Source: SAR324 cluster bacterium (GTDB lineage: Bacteria > SAR324 > NAC60-12). Taken from it: a stretch of DNA of 35,531 nucleotides. The notes below the pieces were generated by a model that searched no databases, was not told where the DNA came from, and saw nothing but the letters and a program-made list of their open reading frames with translations. Below are positions 21,242 to 31,121 of this stretch, piece by piece. The translations under genes and the position numbers were made by a program. Location: NCBI GenBank assembly GCA_022448485.1, contig JAKUUI010000019.1:1-35531 (forward strand). The letters run 5' to 3'. Position 1 is the first letter of the stretch. Every line of letters starts with the position of its first letter.

Positions 21242-21606
21242 TACAAACCCAAAGCATCTTAGAAGTTGCAGATAACTCAGGAGCAAAAAGCCTGATGTGC
21301 ATCAAAGTCCTGGGGGGATCCAAGAGACGTTATGCTCGAGTAGGAGACATAATTGTTGCATCAATCAAAGACTGCCAACCTCATTCAAAAGTTAAATCTG
21401 GAAATGTGGTGAAAGCAGTTGTAGTCCGTACCAAAAAAGCGTTTCGTCGTCCAGATGGCAGTTATATTAAATTTGATAAAAATTCTGCTGTTGTAATTGA
21501 CGGAAAACGAGAACCAGTAGGAACCCGTATTTTCGGCCCTGTAGCCAGGGAACTGCGTGCAGGAAAATTCATGCGAATTCTGTCACTTGCCCCTGAAGTA
21601 TTGTAG
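21238..21606 (+). CDS. rplN: 50S ribosomal protein L14
   Basis: [33 protein letters not shown]; overlaps rpsQ stop. Confidence 0.99.
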   Translation: MIQTQSILEVADNSGAKSLMCIKVLGGSKRRYARVGDIIVASIKDCQPHSKVKSGNVVKAVVVRTKKAFRRPDGSYIKFDKNSAVVIDGKREPVGTRIFGPVARELRAGKFMRILSLAPEVL

Positions 21607-21617
21607 AAGTCTGATTT

Positions 21618-21959
21618 ATGAAAGCTAACCAACGCAAAAAAAGAAGGCCCACAATTCATCGTGAAGACACCGTGATAGTTATTTCCGGAAAAGATAAAGG
21701 CCGCACCGGACGTGTAATTACTGTAGATTGGAAGCGGGAGCGCTTGCTGATTGAGGGTGTAAATATGGTCACACGCCACACAAAACCCAATGCAACAAAT
21801 CAGCAGGGTGGTCTGATCCAAATTGAATCACCTGTTCATTATTCAAACGTTCAACTCTACAATCCAACTTTAGCAAGAGGCGTGCGAGTAAAAATACAGA
21901 CTAGCAATGCTGGAGTGAAAAACAGAGTCTGTGTAAAATCTGGAGAAGTATTAGGATAA
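21618..21959 (+). CDS. rplX: 50S ribosomal protein L24
   Basis: [42 protein letters not shown]. Confidence 0.97.
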   Translation: MKANQRKKRRPTIHREDTVIVISGKDKGRTGRVITVDWKRERLLIEGVNMVTRHTKPNATNQQGGLIQIESPVHYSNVQLYNPTLARGVRVKIQTSNAGVKNRVCVKSGEVLG

Positions 21960-22504
21960 TGTCTGAGAGCCATTTGTTGCAGACCTACAATTCAAAGGTT
22001 GTGCCGCTTCTACAAGAGAAGTTTAAGTACAAGAACAAACATCAAATTCCAGTTATCAAGAAAGTTACCTTGAATATAGGTCTTGGTGAAGCTGTTCAGA
22101 ACCCTAAAGCAGTCGAAGCAGCCAGCCAGCAGCTGGCCTTAATTTCAGGACAAAAGCCTGTAGTCACCCGTGCAAAACGCTCAATTGCAGGATTCAAGCT
22201 GCGTGAAGGGATGCCTATCGGCTGCGTGGTGACTTTGCGTAATGAACAAATGTGGACTTTCCTGGATAAATTGCTTCACGTTGCAATGCCGCGTATTCGT
22301 GACTTTCGGGGAATTTCGCCAAAAGCTTTCGATGGATCAGGAAATTATACCATGGGAATTAAAGAGCAGTTGATTTTTCCTGAAATTGAAATTGATGATG
22401 TTGATAATATCCGCGGTATGAATATTTCTATAGAAACTAGTGCTCCTACAGACAAAGAGAGTCTCACAATGATGCAGGACTTGGGATTCCCTTTTAGAAA
22501 ATAG
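21959..22504 (+). CDS. rplE: 50S ribosomal protein L5
   Basis: [55 protein letters not shown]. Confidence 0.98.
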   Translation: MSESHLLQTYNSKVVPLLQEKFKYKNKHQIPVIKKVTLNIGLGEAVQNPKAVEAASQQLALISGQKPVVTRAKRSIAGFKLREGMPIGCVVTLRNEQMWTFLDKLLHVAMPRIRDFRGISPKAFDGSGNYTMGIKEQLIFPEIEIDDVDNIRGMNISIETSAPTDKESLTMMQDLGFPFRK

Positions 22505-22509
22505 GTCAG

Positions 22510-22695
22510 ATGGCAAAAAAATCAATGATCGCCAAAAGTGAGCGTACTCAAAAGTATAGAGTCCGCGGATACAGTAGATGTGCATATTGCGGACGTCCCC
22601 GTGGATATTTGAGAAAGTTCGGTATGTGCAGGATTTGTTTTCGAAAAAATGCCAATGCTGGACTCCTGCCGGGAGTAACAAAGGCGAGCTGGTAA
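22510..22695 (+). CDS. rpsN: 30S ribosomal protein S14, zinc-ribbon (type Z) form
   Basis: 61 aa with [22 protein letters not shown]. Confidence 0.97.
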   Translation: MAKKSMIAKSERTQKYRVRGYSRCAYCGRPRGYLRKFGMCRICFRKNANAGLLPGVTKASW

Positions 22696-22727
22696 TATAC
22701 TATAAGATTCTGATAATAAATTGTGTA

Positions 22728-23123
22728 ATGTCAATGAGTGACCCAATTGCGGATTTATTAACACGTATCCGCAATGCGAACATGAGGAATAAAAAAAGTC
22801 TGGAGATATTGTCATCCAAGATGAAACTAAACATAGTTAAGGTTCTGAAAGATGAAGGTTTCATTGTAAACTGGGAACTGGACGAAAAAGGAAAATTCCC
22901 AGAGCTCCGGATTTGGCTGAAGTACGTGGATAATGTACCTGTTATACGCAAAATTACAAGGATCAGTAAGCCCGGGTTACGTCTCTACAGCAAAGGCAAG
23001 GATTGTAAACCAGTACTGAATGGACAAGGTATTTCGATAATTTCTACCTCAAAAGGGATAATGAGTGATCGACAATGTCGGGCCGATAATATTGGCGGTG
23101 AAGTGCTTTGCACCGTCTGTTAG
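22728..23123 (+). CDS. rpsH: 30S ribosomal protein S8
   Basis: MSMSDPIADLLTRIRNAN..STSKGIMSDRQCRADNIGGEVLCTV; true start inside the listed 22578 ORF. Confidence 0.97.
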   Translation: MSMSDPIADLLTRIRNANMRNKKSLEILSSKMKLNIVKVLKDEGFIVNWELDEKGKFPELRIWLKYVDNVPVIRKITRISKPGLRLYSKGKDCKPVLNGQGISIISTSKGIMSDRQCRADNIGGEVLCTVC

Positions 23124-23146
23124 ACTGTATTAAAACAGGATAGACA

Positions 23147-23686
23147 ATGTCAAGAATTGGTAAAAGACCCATCAAAATAACTCAAGGAGTTGAAGTAAAC
23201 TTTAAGGAGCGTCTGCTATCTGTGAAGGGTCCAAAGGGAGAGTTGGAACTTAAGGCCCATCCGGCGATTGAGTTATCAATTGGTGCTGAAAATATTTCAG
23301 TAAATCCTTCCGATCAGAATGCTCCAATGACGCCTATGCTTGGGACAACCAGGGCATTGATTAGTAATATGATTCATGGAGTTACAGAAGGCTTTCAAAA
23401 ACAGCTAAACCTAGTAGGAGTTGGTTATAGAGCAACTGTTAGTCAGAAAAAATTGGAGTTAAGCTTAGGTTTTTCGCATCCAATAAAATACATGCTTCCG
23501 GAAGGAATAAAAGCAACTGTCAGTGCCAACACTAAGCTACTTCTTGAAAGTTCCGATAAACAGCTTTTGGGCCAAGTATCTGCAGAGATTCAAAAATTTA
23601 GACCACCAGAGCCATACAAAGGTAAAGGGATATTATTTGAAGGTGAACAGCTAAAACGTAAAGCCGGAAAAAGCGGTAAAACTTAA
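23147..23686 (+). CDS. rplF: 50S ribosomal protein L6
   Basis: MSRIGKRPIKITQGVEV, SVKGPKGEL, RPPEPYKGKGI. Confidence 0.98.
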   Translation: MSRIGKRPIKITQGVEVNFKERLLSVKGPKGELELKAHPAIELSIGAENISVNPSDQNAPMTPMLGTTRALISNMIHGVTEGFQKQLNLVGVGYRATVSQKKLELSLGFSHPIKYMLPEGIKATVSANTKLLLESSDKQLLGQVSAEIQKFRPPEPYKGKGILFEGEQLKRKAGKSGKT

Positions 23687-23706
23687 TACACAAGTAACAG
23701 TTTAAA

Positions 23707-24075
23707 ATGTATAATGCAGAAGACCGTCTGAAAGGGAGAAAGACCAGACACAGGCGTATAAGAAAAAAAATATCTGGGACTAGTTTACGCCCCCGATTAG
23801 CGGTATTCAGATCTGCACGACATATTTATGCTCAGGCAATTGACGATAGCGCAGGAAGCACTCTTGCAGCTTCTTCAACTTTAACAATCCAAAAGTCCTT
23901 GAAAAAAACCTACACTGGAAACAAAGAGGCTGCAAAAGCTGTCGGTGCAGACGTGGCAAAAAAACTTATAGAAAAATCTATCTCCACCGTTGTCTTTGAC
24001 CGAGGTGGTTTTGTTTATCATGGACGTGTACAGGCCTTAGCTGATGGAGCTAGGGAGGCTGGATTAAATTTCTGA
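23707..24075 (+). CDS. rplR: 50S ribosomal protein L18
   Basis: [56 protein letters not shown]. Confidence 0.98.
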   Translation: MYNAEDRLKGRKTRHRRIRKKISGTSLRPRLAVFRSARHIYAQAIDDSAGSTLAASSTLTIQKSLKKTYTGNKEAAKAVGADVAKKLIEKSISTVVFDRGGFVYHGRVQALADGAREAGLNF

Positions 24076-24108
24076 CAACCGGCAAAGCCGTAAATATATG
24101 GAAAGATA

Positions 24109-24597
24109 GTGGCAGAAAAAAACGAGCTGATAGAAAAAATAATTCGTGTGAACCGCGTCGCCAAAGTGGTGAAGGGTGGCCGCAGATTCAGTTTTAGCGC
24201 CTTAATCGTTGTCGGTGACGGGCAGGGTCAGGTTGGACTGGGGCTCGGTAAAGCAAACGAAGTTGTTGAGGCAATCCGAAAAGCTGTTGAACAAGCTTCG
24301 GTTAACATGAAAAAAATAAATGTGGAAGGCACATCAATTCCACATACAGCAATTGGTCGATTTGGTTCCGGTAAGGTTTTAATGAAACCTGCGGAAAAAG
24401 GACATGGAATTATTGCTGCGGGTGCAGCTCGCGCAGTTATGGAAGCTGCAGGTATCATGGATATCAGCGTTAAGTGTCTTGGCTCCAGAAACCCAAACAA
24501 CCTGGTACGCTCTACCCTTGAAGGTTTATATAATCTAAGAAGTAACGAGTGGATTGCTCGAGCCAGAGGCAAAGACTTAGAATATTTAAGACAGTAA
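24109..24597 (+). CDS. rpsE: 30S ribosomal protein S5 (GTG start)
   Basis: [38 protein letters not shown]. Confidence 0.99.
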   Translation: MAEKNELIEKIIRVNRVAKVVKGGRRFSFSALIVVGDGQGQVGLGLGKANEVVEAIRKAVEQASVNMKKINVEGTSIPHTAIGRFGSGKVLMKPAEKGHGIIAAGAARAVMEAAGIMDISVKCLGSRNPNNLVRSTLEGLYNLRSNEWIARARGKDLEYLRQ

Positions 24598-24599
24598 AC

Positions 24600-24785
24600 A
24601 TGGCCAAAAAAATAAAAGTAACCCAGATTCGAAGTAAAATTGGTGCACGAGCAAATCAAAAAGCCTGTCTGAGTGGATTAGGACTACGAAAAATTAACAG
24701 TTTTTCAGTCTTAGAAAACACTCCGGCAGTCCGGGGCATGATCCGAAAGGTTAGTCATCTTGTCCGGATTGAGACTGCAATTTAA
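24600..24785 (+). CDS. rpmD: 50S ribosomal protein L30
   Basis: MAKKIKVTQIRSKIGARANQKACLSGLGLRKINSFSVLENTPAVRGMIRKVSHLVRIE; true start inside the listed 24549 ORF. Confidence 0.95.
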   Translation: MAKKIKVTQIRSKIGARANQKACLSGLGLRKINSFSVLENTPAVRGMIRKVSHLVRIETAI

Positions 24786-24802
24786 AATAATAACGGTAAT
24801 AC

Positions 24803-25249
24803 ATGTATCTACACGACCTTGAATCAAGTAAAAACAACCGACGTAAACGTGTTGGACGTGGTCCCGGCAGCGGTAACGGAAAAAACTGCGGTCGCGGTCA
24901 AAATGGGGCAAAATCGCGTTCCGGCTATAAACGGAAACGGGGATTTGAAGGTGGACAAAATCCGATCAGCCGAAGATTGCCGAAGTTTGGATTTACTAGC
25001 CCCAACAAAGAGTTTTTTCAGTTGATTAATATACAAAATCTGGAAGATACTGCTACTGTTGAAACAGGAAGCAGCCTTGATAAAACAAAACTTAAGGCAC
25101 TAGGATTAATCAAAAAAGAAGACAAAGCAGTAAAGCTTTTAGGCAAGGGGAAACTGAGCAAGAAATTAAAAATAGAAGTGGACATGGCTAGCGCAAGTGC
25201 TGCAGAAGCAGTAAAAAAAGCTGGAGGTGAAGTGGTTACGACAGGCTAA
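24803..25249 (+). CDS. rplO: 50S ribosomal protein L15
   Basis: RKRVGRGPGSGNGKNCGRGQNGAKSRSG..GFEGGQNPISRRLPKFGF. Confidence 0.98.
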   Translation: MYLHDLESSKNNRRKRVGRGPGSGNGKNCGRGQNGAKSRSGYKRKRGFEGGQNPISRRLPKFGFTSPNKEFFQLINIQNLEDTATVETGSSLDKTKLKALGLIKKEDKAVKLLGKGKLSKKLKIEVDMASASAAEAVKKAGGEVVTTG

Positions 25250-25259
25250 GGCATCTTTG

Positions 25260-26591
25260 ATGTTAAATATAATTCAGAACATTTTCCGGATTGAAGAGCT
25301 AAGGCAGCGTATTTTTTTCACTCTGGCAATGCTTCTTATTTTTCGCCTAGGTGCACATATCCCGACTCCCGGGATAGACGGAGCTGCTTTGACAGCGTTT
25401 TTTGAGGCGCAACAAGGTTCGATTTTGCGCTTCTTTGATATGTTTACAGGAGGGGCATTAGCACGACTGACAGTTTTTGCGCTGGGTGTGATGCCTTACA
25501 TTAGTGCTTCGATTATAATTCAACTAATGACTGCAGTATTTCCTTACCTGGAAAGATTGTCAAAGGAGGGGGATGCTGGTCGTAAAAAAATTACAAGTTA
25601 TACAAGGTATGGGACAATAGTTCTCAGTGTAATCCAGGGATTTGCAATTGCGGTAGGACTAGAAAGCATGGCAGCTCCAAGTGGGCAACCAATCGTAATT
25701 TCCACATTAAGCCCGTGGGCTTTCAGAGCACTGACTGTAATTACACTGACAGCAGGAACTGCTTTTCTAATGTGGGTTGGGGAGCAAATCAGTGAACGGG
25801 GAATTGGAAATGGAATCTCGTTATTGATATTTGCGGGAATTGTGGTTGGTATTCCAGGTGCGATCATTAATTCAATCCGTTTGGTTCAGGATAATGTTTT
25901 GTCACCCTTGGTACTTACGGTAGTCGGCTTATTGATGGTGGTAGTGGTTTTCCTGGTTATTTTTGCCGAAACTGCTTACAGAAAAATTCCGGTACAATAC
26001 GCAAAACGAATGCAGGGGAACCGTATGTTTGGCGGACAGTCTTCACACCTTCCTTTGAAAATAAACACAGCTGGAGTAATACCGCCGATTTTCGCATCTT
26101 CGATCCTTGCTTTTCCAGCAACAATCACAGGCTTCATCGCAGTCCCGTGGGTGCAAGCAGTTGGCAGCCAGTTGTTGCCTGGCAGGATGTTATATAATAT
26201 TATGTTTGCACTAATGATCTTTTTCTTTGCGTTCTTTTACACGGCAATTACATTTAACCCCGTTAAGATCGCAGAAGAGATGAAGAAACATGGTGGATAC
26301 ATTCCAGGAATACGGCCGGGCAAAAAAACAGCTGAATACGTTAACTTGGTGCTGACACGATTAACTTTCGGAGGAGCAGCCTATTTGGCGATTGTTTGTC
26401 TTTTCCCGTACATCCTTTTTGATCTTTTTGACATTCCTTTCTATTTTGGAGGGACTGCACTTTTAATTGTGGTTGGGGTTGGCCTTGACCTGGTTAATCA
26501 AATTGAAGCATTTCTGCTGAACCAAAATTATGACGGCTTCATGAAGAAAACTAAGCGCCGGCAATTAAAGTCTAGTGCATTACGGTTGTGA
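25260..26591 (+). CDS. secY: Preprotein translocase subunit SecY
   Basis: RIFFTLAMLLIFRLGAHIPTPGID, ALGVMPYISASIIIQLMTAVFP, KKHGGYIPGIRPGKKTAEY; likely start 25260. Confidence 0.98.
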   Translation: MLNIIQNIFRIEELRQRIFFTLAMLLIFRLGAHIPTPGIDGAALTAFFEAQQGSILRFFDMFTGGALARLTVFALGVMPYISASIIIQLMTAVFPYLERLSKEGDAGRKKITSYTRYGTIVLSVIQGFAIAVGLESMAAPSGQPIVISTLSPWAFRALTVITLTAGTAFLMWVGEQISERGIGNGISLLIFAGIVVGIPGAIINSIRLVQDNVLSPLVLTVVGLLMVVVVFLVIFAETAYRKIPVQYAKRMQGNRMFGGQSSHLPLKINTAGVIPPIFASSILAFPATITGFIAVPWVQAVGSQLLPGRMLYNIMFALMIFFFAFFYTAITFNPVKIAEEMKKHGGYIPGIRPGKKTAEYVNLVLTRLTFGGAAYLAIVCLFPYILFDLFDIPFYFGGTALLIVVGVGLDLVNQIEAFLLNQNYDGFMKKTKRRQLKSSALRL

Positions 26592-26609
26592 TACGTTAGA
26601 AAAAATAAA

Positions 26610-26723
26610 ATGAAAGTACGTTCATCTGTAAGGAAAATCTGCGATAAGTGCAGAATCATTAAAAGAAAAGGAGTCTTGCGAGTAATTTGCGAGAACCCGA
26701 AACATAAACAGCGACAGGGATAA
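26610..26723 (+). CDS. rpmJ: 50S ribosomal protein L36, zinc-binding form (not in ORF track)
   Basis: [37 protein letters not shown], between secY and rpsM. Confidence 0.97.
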   Translation: MKVRSSVRKICDKCRIIKRKGVLRVICENPKHKQRQG

Positions 26724-26734
26724 TAAGGATCTGG

Positions 26735-27103
26735 ATGGCAAGAATTTCCGGTATAGACCTACCAAATGCTAAAAGGGTTGAAATTGGGCTGACCTACATC
26801 TATGGTGTCGGCAGAAAAATTTCAAATGATATTCTAAGCAAAACGAAGATTGATAAAAATGTACGAGTACGTGATCTAAATGACGATCAGGTAAATAAGA
26901 TCCGCACAATTATCGAGAAAGAATATCAAGTTGAAGGCGATCTTCGGCGAGAAGTGAGTTTGAATATCAAGCGACTCATGGACTTAGGCAACTACCGTGG
27001 ACTACGGCATCGCAAGCATATGCCAGTCAGAGGGCAAAGGACAAAAACTAATGCAAGGACACGAAAAGGTCCTAGAAGATTAGCAGTCAGCAAGAAAAAT
27101 TAA
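26735..27103 (+). CDS. rpsM: 30S ribosomal protein S13
   Basis: [56 protein letters not shown]. Confidence 0.98.
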   Translation: MARISGIDLPNAKRVEIGLTYIYGVGRKISNDILSKTKIDKNVRVRDLNDDQVNKIRTIIEKEYQVEGDLRREVSLNIKRLMDLGNYRGLRHRKHMPVRGQRTKTNARTRKGPRRLAVSKKN

Positions 27104-27138
27104 TCCATCCTAATAAACACTGAATCGAGCAGTATCTG

Positions 27139-27522
27139 ATGGCACAGGCAAAAAAGAGAAAAGAAAAAAGAACTGTAGAACAGGGCCGCATCTATATCAA
27201 GGCCACCTTCAATAACACAATCGTGACGATTACTGATACTCAAGGCAATACAATTGCCTGGTCTAGTACCGGTGTACACGGCTTTAAAGGTTCTCGCAAA
27301 AGTACTCCATTTGCAGCAAGAGTAGCAGCAGACGATGCCTTGAAAAAGGCTGTAGACAGCGGCATGAAAAGTATTGATGTTTTTGTCAAAGGACCGGGGT
27401 CAGGACGAGAGTCTGCACTTCGTGCAATCTCAGCTATTGAAGAAATGCGTATCACGTCAATCAATGATATCACACCGGTACCTCATAACGGATGCCGCCC
27501 ACCAAAGCAACGGCGGATCTAA
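27139..27522 (+). CDS. rpsK: 30S ribosomal protein S11
   Basis: [40 protein letters not shown]. Confidence 0.99.
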   Translation: MAQAKKRKEKRTVEQGRIYIKATFNNTIVTITDTQGNTIAWSSTGVHGFKGSRKSTPFAARVAADDALKKAVDSGMKSIDVFVKGPGSGRESALRAISAIEEMRITSINDITPVPHNGCRPPKQRRI

Positions 27523-27620
27523 TTACAAATGTCACCAATCGCAAAACTGTAAGGATGATAATTTCATTTTTGCAGTATTGTCTTTTTTGGTGAATATAAA
27601 CCAGAATACTTAAAACTGGG

Positions 27621-28754
27621 ATGAAGATGTCTGAAATAAATGAAACTATAGAAGCAGCAGATCCGGAGACAGAAACTGTCATGCCGGAGGAAAATGTAAT
27701 ATCCGGAACAGACTTAGATTCTGATAGTGAAGAAGGTTCCACAGGAGAAAATCCCTTCTTTGCCAAAAATTGGATGTCAATTGCAAAGCCAAAGAAACTG
27801 CAGTTTGAGCCAGAAAGTTTAAAATCTAATTATGGAAAGTTTTCACTAGACCCATTAGAGCCTGGATTTGGAATGACGATTGGGCATTCCTTAAGACGGG
27901 TCCTCCTCTCTTCAATCAGGGGTTCAGCAATTTTTGCCGTGCAGATTGACGGCGTCACTCACGAATTCAGCAACATTCCTGGCATCGTTGAGGACATGGT
28001 TCAAGTGATCCTCAATATCAAGGAACTGCAGATTGAGCAATTTGTTGACGAAGTTGTTGAACTGGAACTCATCGGAGAAGGACCTTGTATGATAAAAGCT
28101 GGAGACATTTCGACATTTGAAAAAGCAGAAATTTTGAACCCGGATCTTATTTTGGCCACTTTGCAAAAGGGCGCTACTGTCAGCATGACCATGTTTTCAC
28201 GCTTCAACAAAGGTTATGTTACCTCAGAAGAAAATCAACAGGGGGATTTGCCAGTTGGTACCATCTACCTAGACTCAAACCATTCTCCAGTCAGCAAAAT
28301 TAACTATGAAGTTGTAAACTCAAGAGTCGATCAAAAAACAGACTACGATTGCTTGAATTTTGAACTGTGGACAAATGGTTCAGTAAAACCGACAGACAGC
28401 TTGGCCTATGCAGCAAAAATCATCAAAGAACACATGGATGTGTTTATTAACTTTGATGAAGGCAGCATTAAGGATGAGCCGGAAGATGAAGCAGAAGATG
28501 AACCACTGAATGAAAATTTATATCGCAGTGTAAGTGAACTGGAACTGTCTGTCCGTTCAATCAACTGTCTGCAAAATGCTAAGATAGAAACCATCGGAGA
28601 CCTTGTCCAAAAGAGTGAACAGGAGATGCTCAAGACCAAAAACTTCGGCCGGAAGTCTTTGAATGAAATTAAAGTAATCCTGACTGAAATGGGGTTGTCG
28701 TTGGGTACTACTTTGGAAAATTTTGACTCACTGAATAACCCACACACTAATTAG
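27621..28754 (+). CDS. rpoA: RNA polymerase alpha subunit with about 45-aa acidic N-terminal extension
   Basis: NWMSIAKPKKLQFE..YGKFSLDPLEPGFGMTIGHSLRRVLLSSIRGSAIFAVQIDGV and alpha-CTD VRSINCLQNAKIETIGDLVQKSEQEMLKTKNFGRKSLNEIK. Confidence 0.97.
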   Translation: MKMSEINETIEAADPETETVMPEENVISGTDLDSDSEEGSTGENPFFAKNWMSIAKPKKLQFEPESLKSNYGKFSLDPLEPGFGMTIGHSLRRVLLSSIRGSAIFAVQIDGVTHEFSNIPGIVEDMVQVILNIKELQIEQFVDEVVELELIGEGPCMIKAGDISTFEKAEILNPDLILATLQKGATVSMTMFSRFNKGYVTSEENQQGDLPVGTIYLDSNHSPVSKINYEVVNSRVDQKTDYDCLNFELWTNGSVKPTDSLAYAAKIIKEHMDVFINFDEGSIKDEPEDEAEDEPLNENLYRSVSELELSVRSINCLQNAKIETIGDLVQKSEQEMLKTKNFGRKSLNEIKVILTEMGLSLGTTLENFDSLNNPHTN

Positions 28755-28768
28755 AACTTAAATATACG

Positions 28769-29575
28769 ATGCGACATTTAAAAGCTGGAAACCGTTTAGG
28801 AGTTACTACGGCGCATCGCCGTGCCATAATGCGGAATATGGTCACGTCTATCTTGGAAAATGGCCAAATAACCTGTACTCTTGCCCGGGCAAAAGAAGTA
28901 CGCAAACCTCTGGAAAAAATGATTGGTTGGGGAAAGCAGGGCAACCTGCATGCACGCCGTCAGGCTTTGCGTTTTGTCAAAAGCAAAGAAGCTATGACAC
29001 AGCTATTCGAAGAATTGGCTGATCGTTACAAAGATCGACAGGGAGGTTATTGTCGGATTATCAAATTGGGCAAAACCAGACTTGGTGATAACTCTGAAAT
29101 GGCGATTATACAGTTACTTGGTAGTAAGGCAGATCAATTAAGTGAGCTTAAATCTCAGACAGGCAAAAAGAAAAAACCAAAGAAAAAGGAGAGTTCTGTT
29201 CTGAAAGAGGTCAGTGAAGAAATCAAGACTGAGTCTTCATCCGAAACAAAAATAGAAACGAAGAAAGAAAAAACTCAGGCTGAGAATGAAGCAGTAAAAG
29301 GAGTTCCTTCTGCAGATACTGCTCCTGTTGAGAAAGAGACTGAGCAAAAGCGGGAAGCGGAAGTTACGACTAATACTGTTCAAGAAAAGATTGAATCAGA
29401 TACAAAAACGGAAGAAGAGGTTTCTGTTGAAGATTCAACACGGGATGAATCTGAAGCTGAACTTGATAAAGGGGAGGTAAAGGCTGAACCTGCACAAACA
29501 CAAGAAGAAGCAGAAGCCACTTCCGGACAGGATGACACTGTAGAAACTAATTCAGAGAAAAATACTAACGACTGA
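28769..29575 (+). CDS. rplQ: 50S ribosomal protein L17 with long acidic C-terminal extension
   Basis: MRHLKAGNRLGVTTAHRRAIMRNMVTSILENGQITCTLARAKEVRKPLEKMI; residues after about 130 are Glu/Lys/Thr/Ser-rich low complexity. Confidence 0.96.
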   Translation: MRHLKAGNRLGVTTAHRRAIMRNMVTSILENGQITCTLARAKEVRKPLEKMIGWGKQGNLHARRQALRFVKSKEAMTQLFEELADRYKDRQGGYCRIIKLGKTRLGDNSEMAIIQLLGSKADQLSELKSQTGKKKKPKKKESSVLKEVSEEIKTESSSETKIETKKEKTQAENEAVKGVPSADTAPVEKETEQKREAEVTTNTVQEKIESDTKTEEEVSVEDSTRDESEAELDKGEVKAEPAQTQEEAEATSGQDDTVETNSEKNTND

Positions 29576-29669
29576 CCGCCAAATCATCCCCCTTCGAATG
29601 ACTCCTTTTTCTTCTGGAGTTCTTTTTCTCTCCCACCATTTGCCCTTTTCTATCAACAAACTGTTTATT

Positions 29670-31042
29670 ATGTCCAATCCTGTTTCCGAATCGTCTTCAT
29701 GCTCAAAGAAGCGAGTTTATTTGGAAACACTGGGTTGTTCCAAAAACCGGGTTGATTCAGAAATAATGCTGGCTAGCCTGCAAAATCAGGGATATGAGCT
29801 GACAATGACGCCGGATTCTGCAGAAGTAATTATTGTCAACACCTGTGCATTTCTGACTGAGGCTAGTGAGGAGTCCATCAACAGGATCCTTGATCTCAGC
29901 GATTTCAAAAGCAGTGGCAACTGTGAAAAGATTGTCGCAACAGGTTGTTTGACTCAGCGATATCAGGATAGTCTTGCAGAGCAAATACCAGAATTAGATG
30001 GCTTGCTAGGATCGAATGGATTTGAACAGATCCCGGAACTGGTACGCTCTATGTACGAAGGTTCCGGACATTTACAAGCATTTTTGAAACAAAAACCCCA
30101 TTACAAGCAATTTGAAGAACAGTCCCGTACACAAAAACAACACCGTACCATTATACGTATCTGAAGGTGGCAGAGGGATGTTCAAATATGTGTTCGTTTT
30201 GTAACATTCCTGCTTTAAGAGGGAATTTCAGCAGTCGCACAGTTAACTCTATCATTACTGAAATCAGTAATCTCATTGAAAAGGGTGTTAAGGAAATAAA
30301 TTTGATTTCTCAGGACACCTCATCTTACGGCAAAGATTTTAATGACAACACCGGACTGGCAACACTCTTAAAAAGCATCAGTGAAATTGAAGGAGATTTC
30401 TGGATTCGCCTTTTTTATTGCTATCCCAACTCTTTTACTGATGAAACTATGGAAGTGATTGCTGATGACAACAGGTTTTGCCGCTATCTTGATATGCCTT
30501 TCCAACATATAAACAATGAGGTCCTGAAAGCAATGAACCGAAAAATTGACCGACGACAAATAGAAAATAAGATGCAGGAAATCCGGACACATCTCCCGAA
30601 TCTAGCATGGCGCACTACTTTTATTGTTGGCTTTCCTACTGAAACAGAAGAGCGTTTTCAGGAATTACTCGAATTTGTGTCTGCAGGACATTTTCAGCAC
30701 GTTGGAGTATTTTTATACTCCCATGAAGATAACATCCGCTCTGCAAAATGGGGAGACCCTGTTCCAAATGCTCTCAAACATGAACGAAGAAATCAACTGA
30801 TGGAAGCACAACAAAAGGTCAGCATTCAAAAAAATGAAAGTTGGATTGGGGAAAAAATGAAAGTACTAGTTGATGGTGTCAGCACTGAAAGTGACTTGCT
30901 GCTTCAAGGCCGAAATGAATATCAAGGACCAGAAGTGGATGGACTGGTTTATATCAATGAGGGGACCGCTCGCCCGGGAACTTTTCATACTGTTGAAATT
31001 TCGAAAGCCTACGAGTATGATTTAATTGGACGAATTGTCTGA
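29670..31042 (+). pseudogene. rimO: Ribosomal protein S12 methylthiotransferase RimO, interrupted by a -1 frameshift at about 30116-30161
   Basis: ORF1 RVYLETLGCSKNRVDSEIMLASL..NTCAFLTEASEESI, ORF2 YTYLKVAEGCSNMCSFCNIPALRG..; both halves intact and in different frames. Confidence 0.9.
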
Positions 31043-31121
31043 TTTAGTGTACTCTGCATTATAAAAATCTATATCACATTATATGTCAAATAAATTTCCA
31101 AATTCATAAATCAAAATTATT

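Noticed and set aside
22510-22695. Zinc-ribbon S14 as a paralog or acquired gene
   Set aside because: It is in the canonical spc position and this C+ form is widespread; ordinary.
25227-25259. secY starting at 25227 inside rplO
   Set aside because: Homology (NIIQNIFRIEELRQRIFFTLAML) begins at the 25260 ATG.
30131-30140. Programmed -1 slippery site (acaaaaacaa) in rimO
   Set aside because: Only five A's before C, so it does not match a full X XXY YYZ heptamer in the correct phase; sequencing error or mutation is simpler, kept only as an alternative in the rimO finding.
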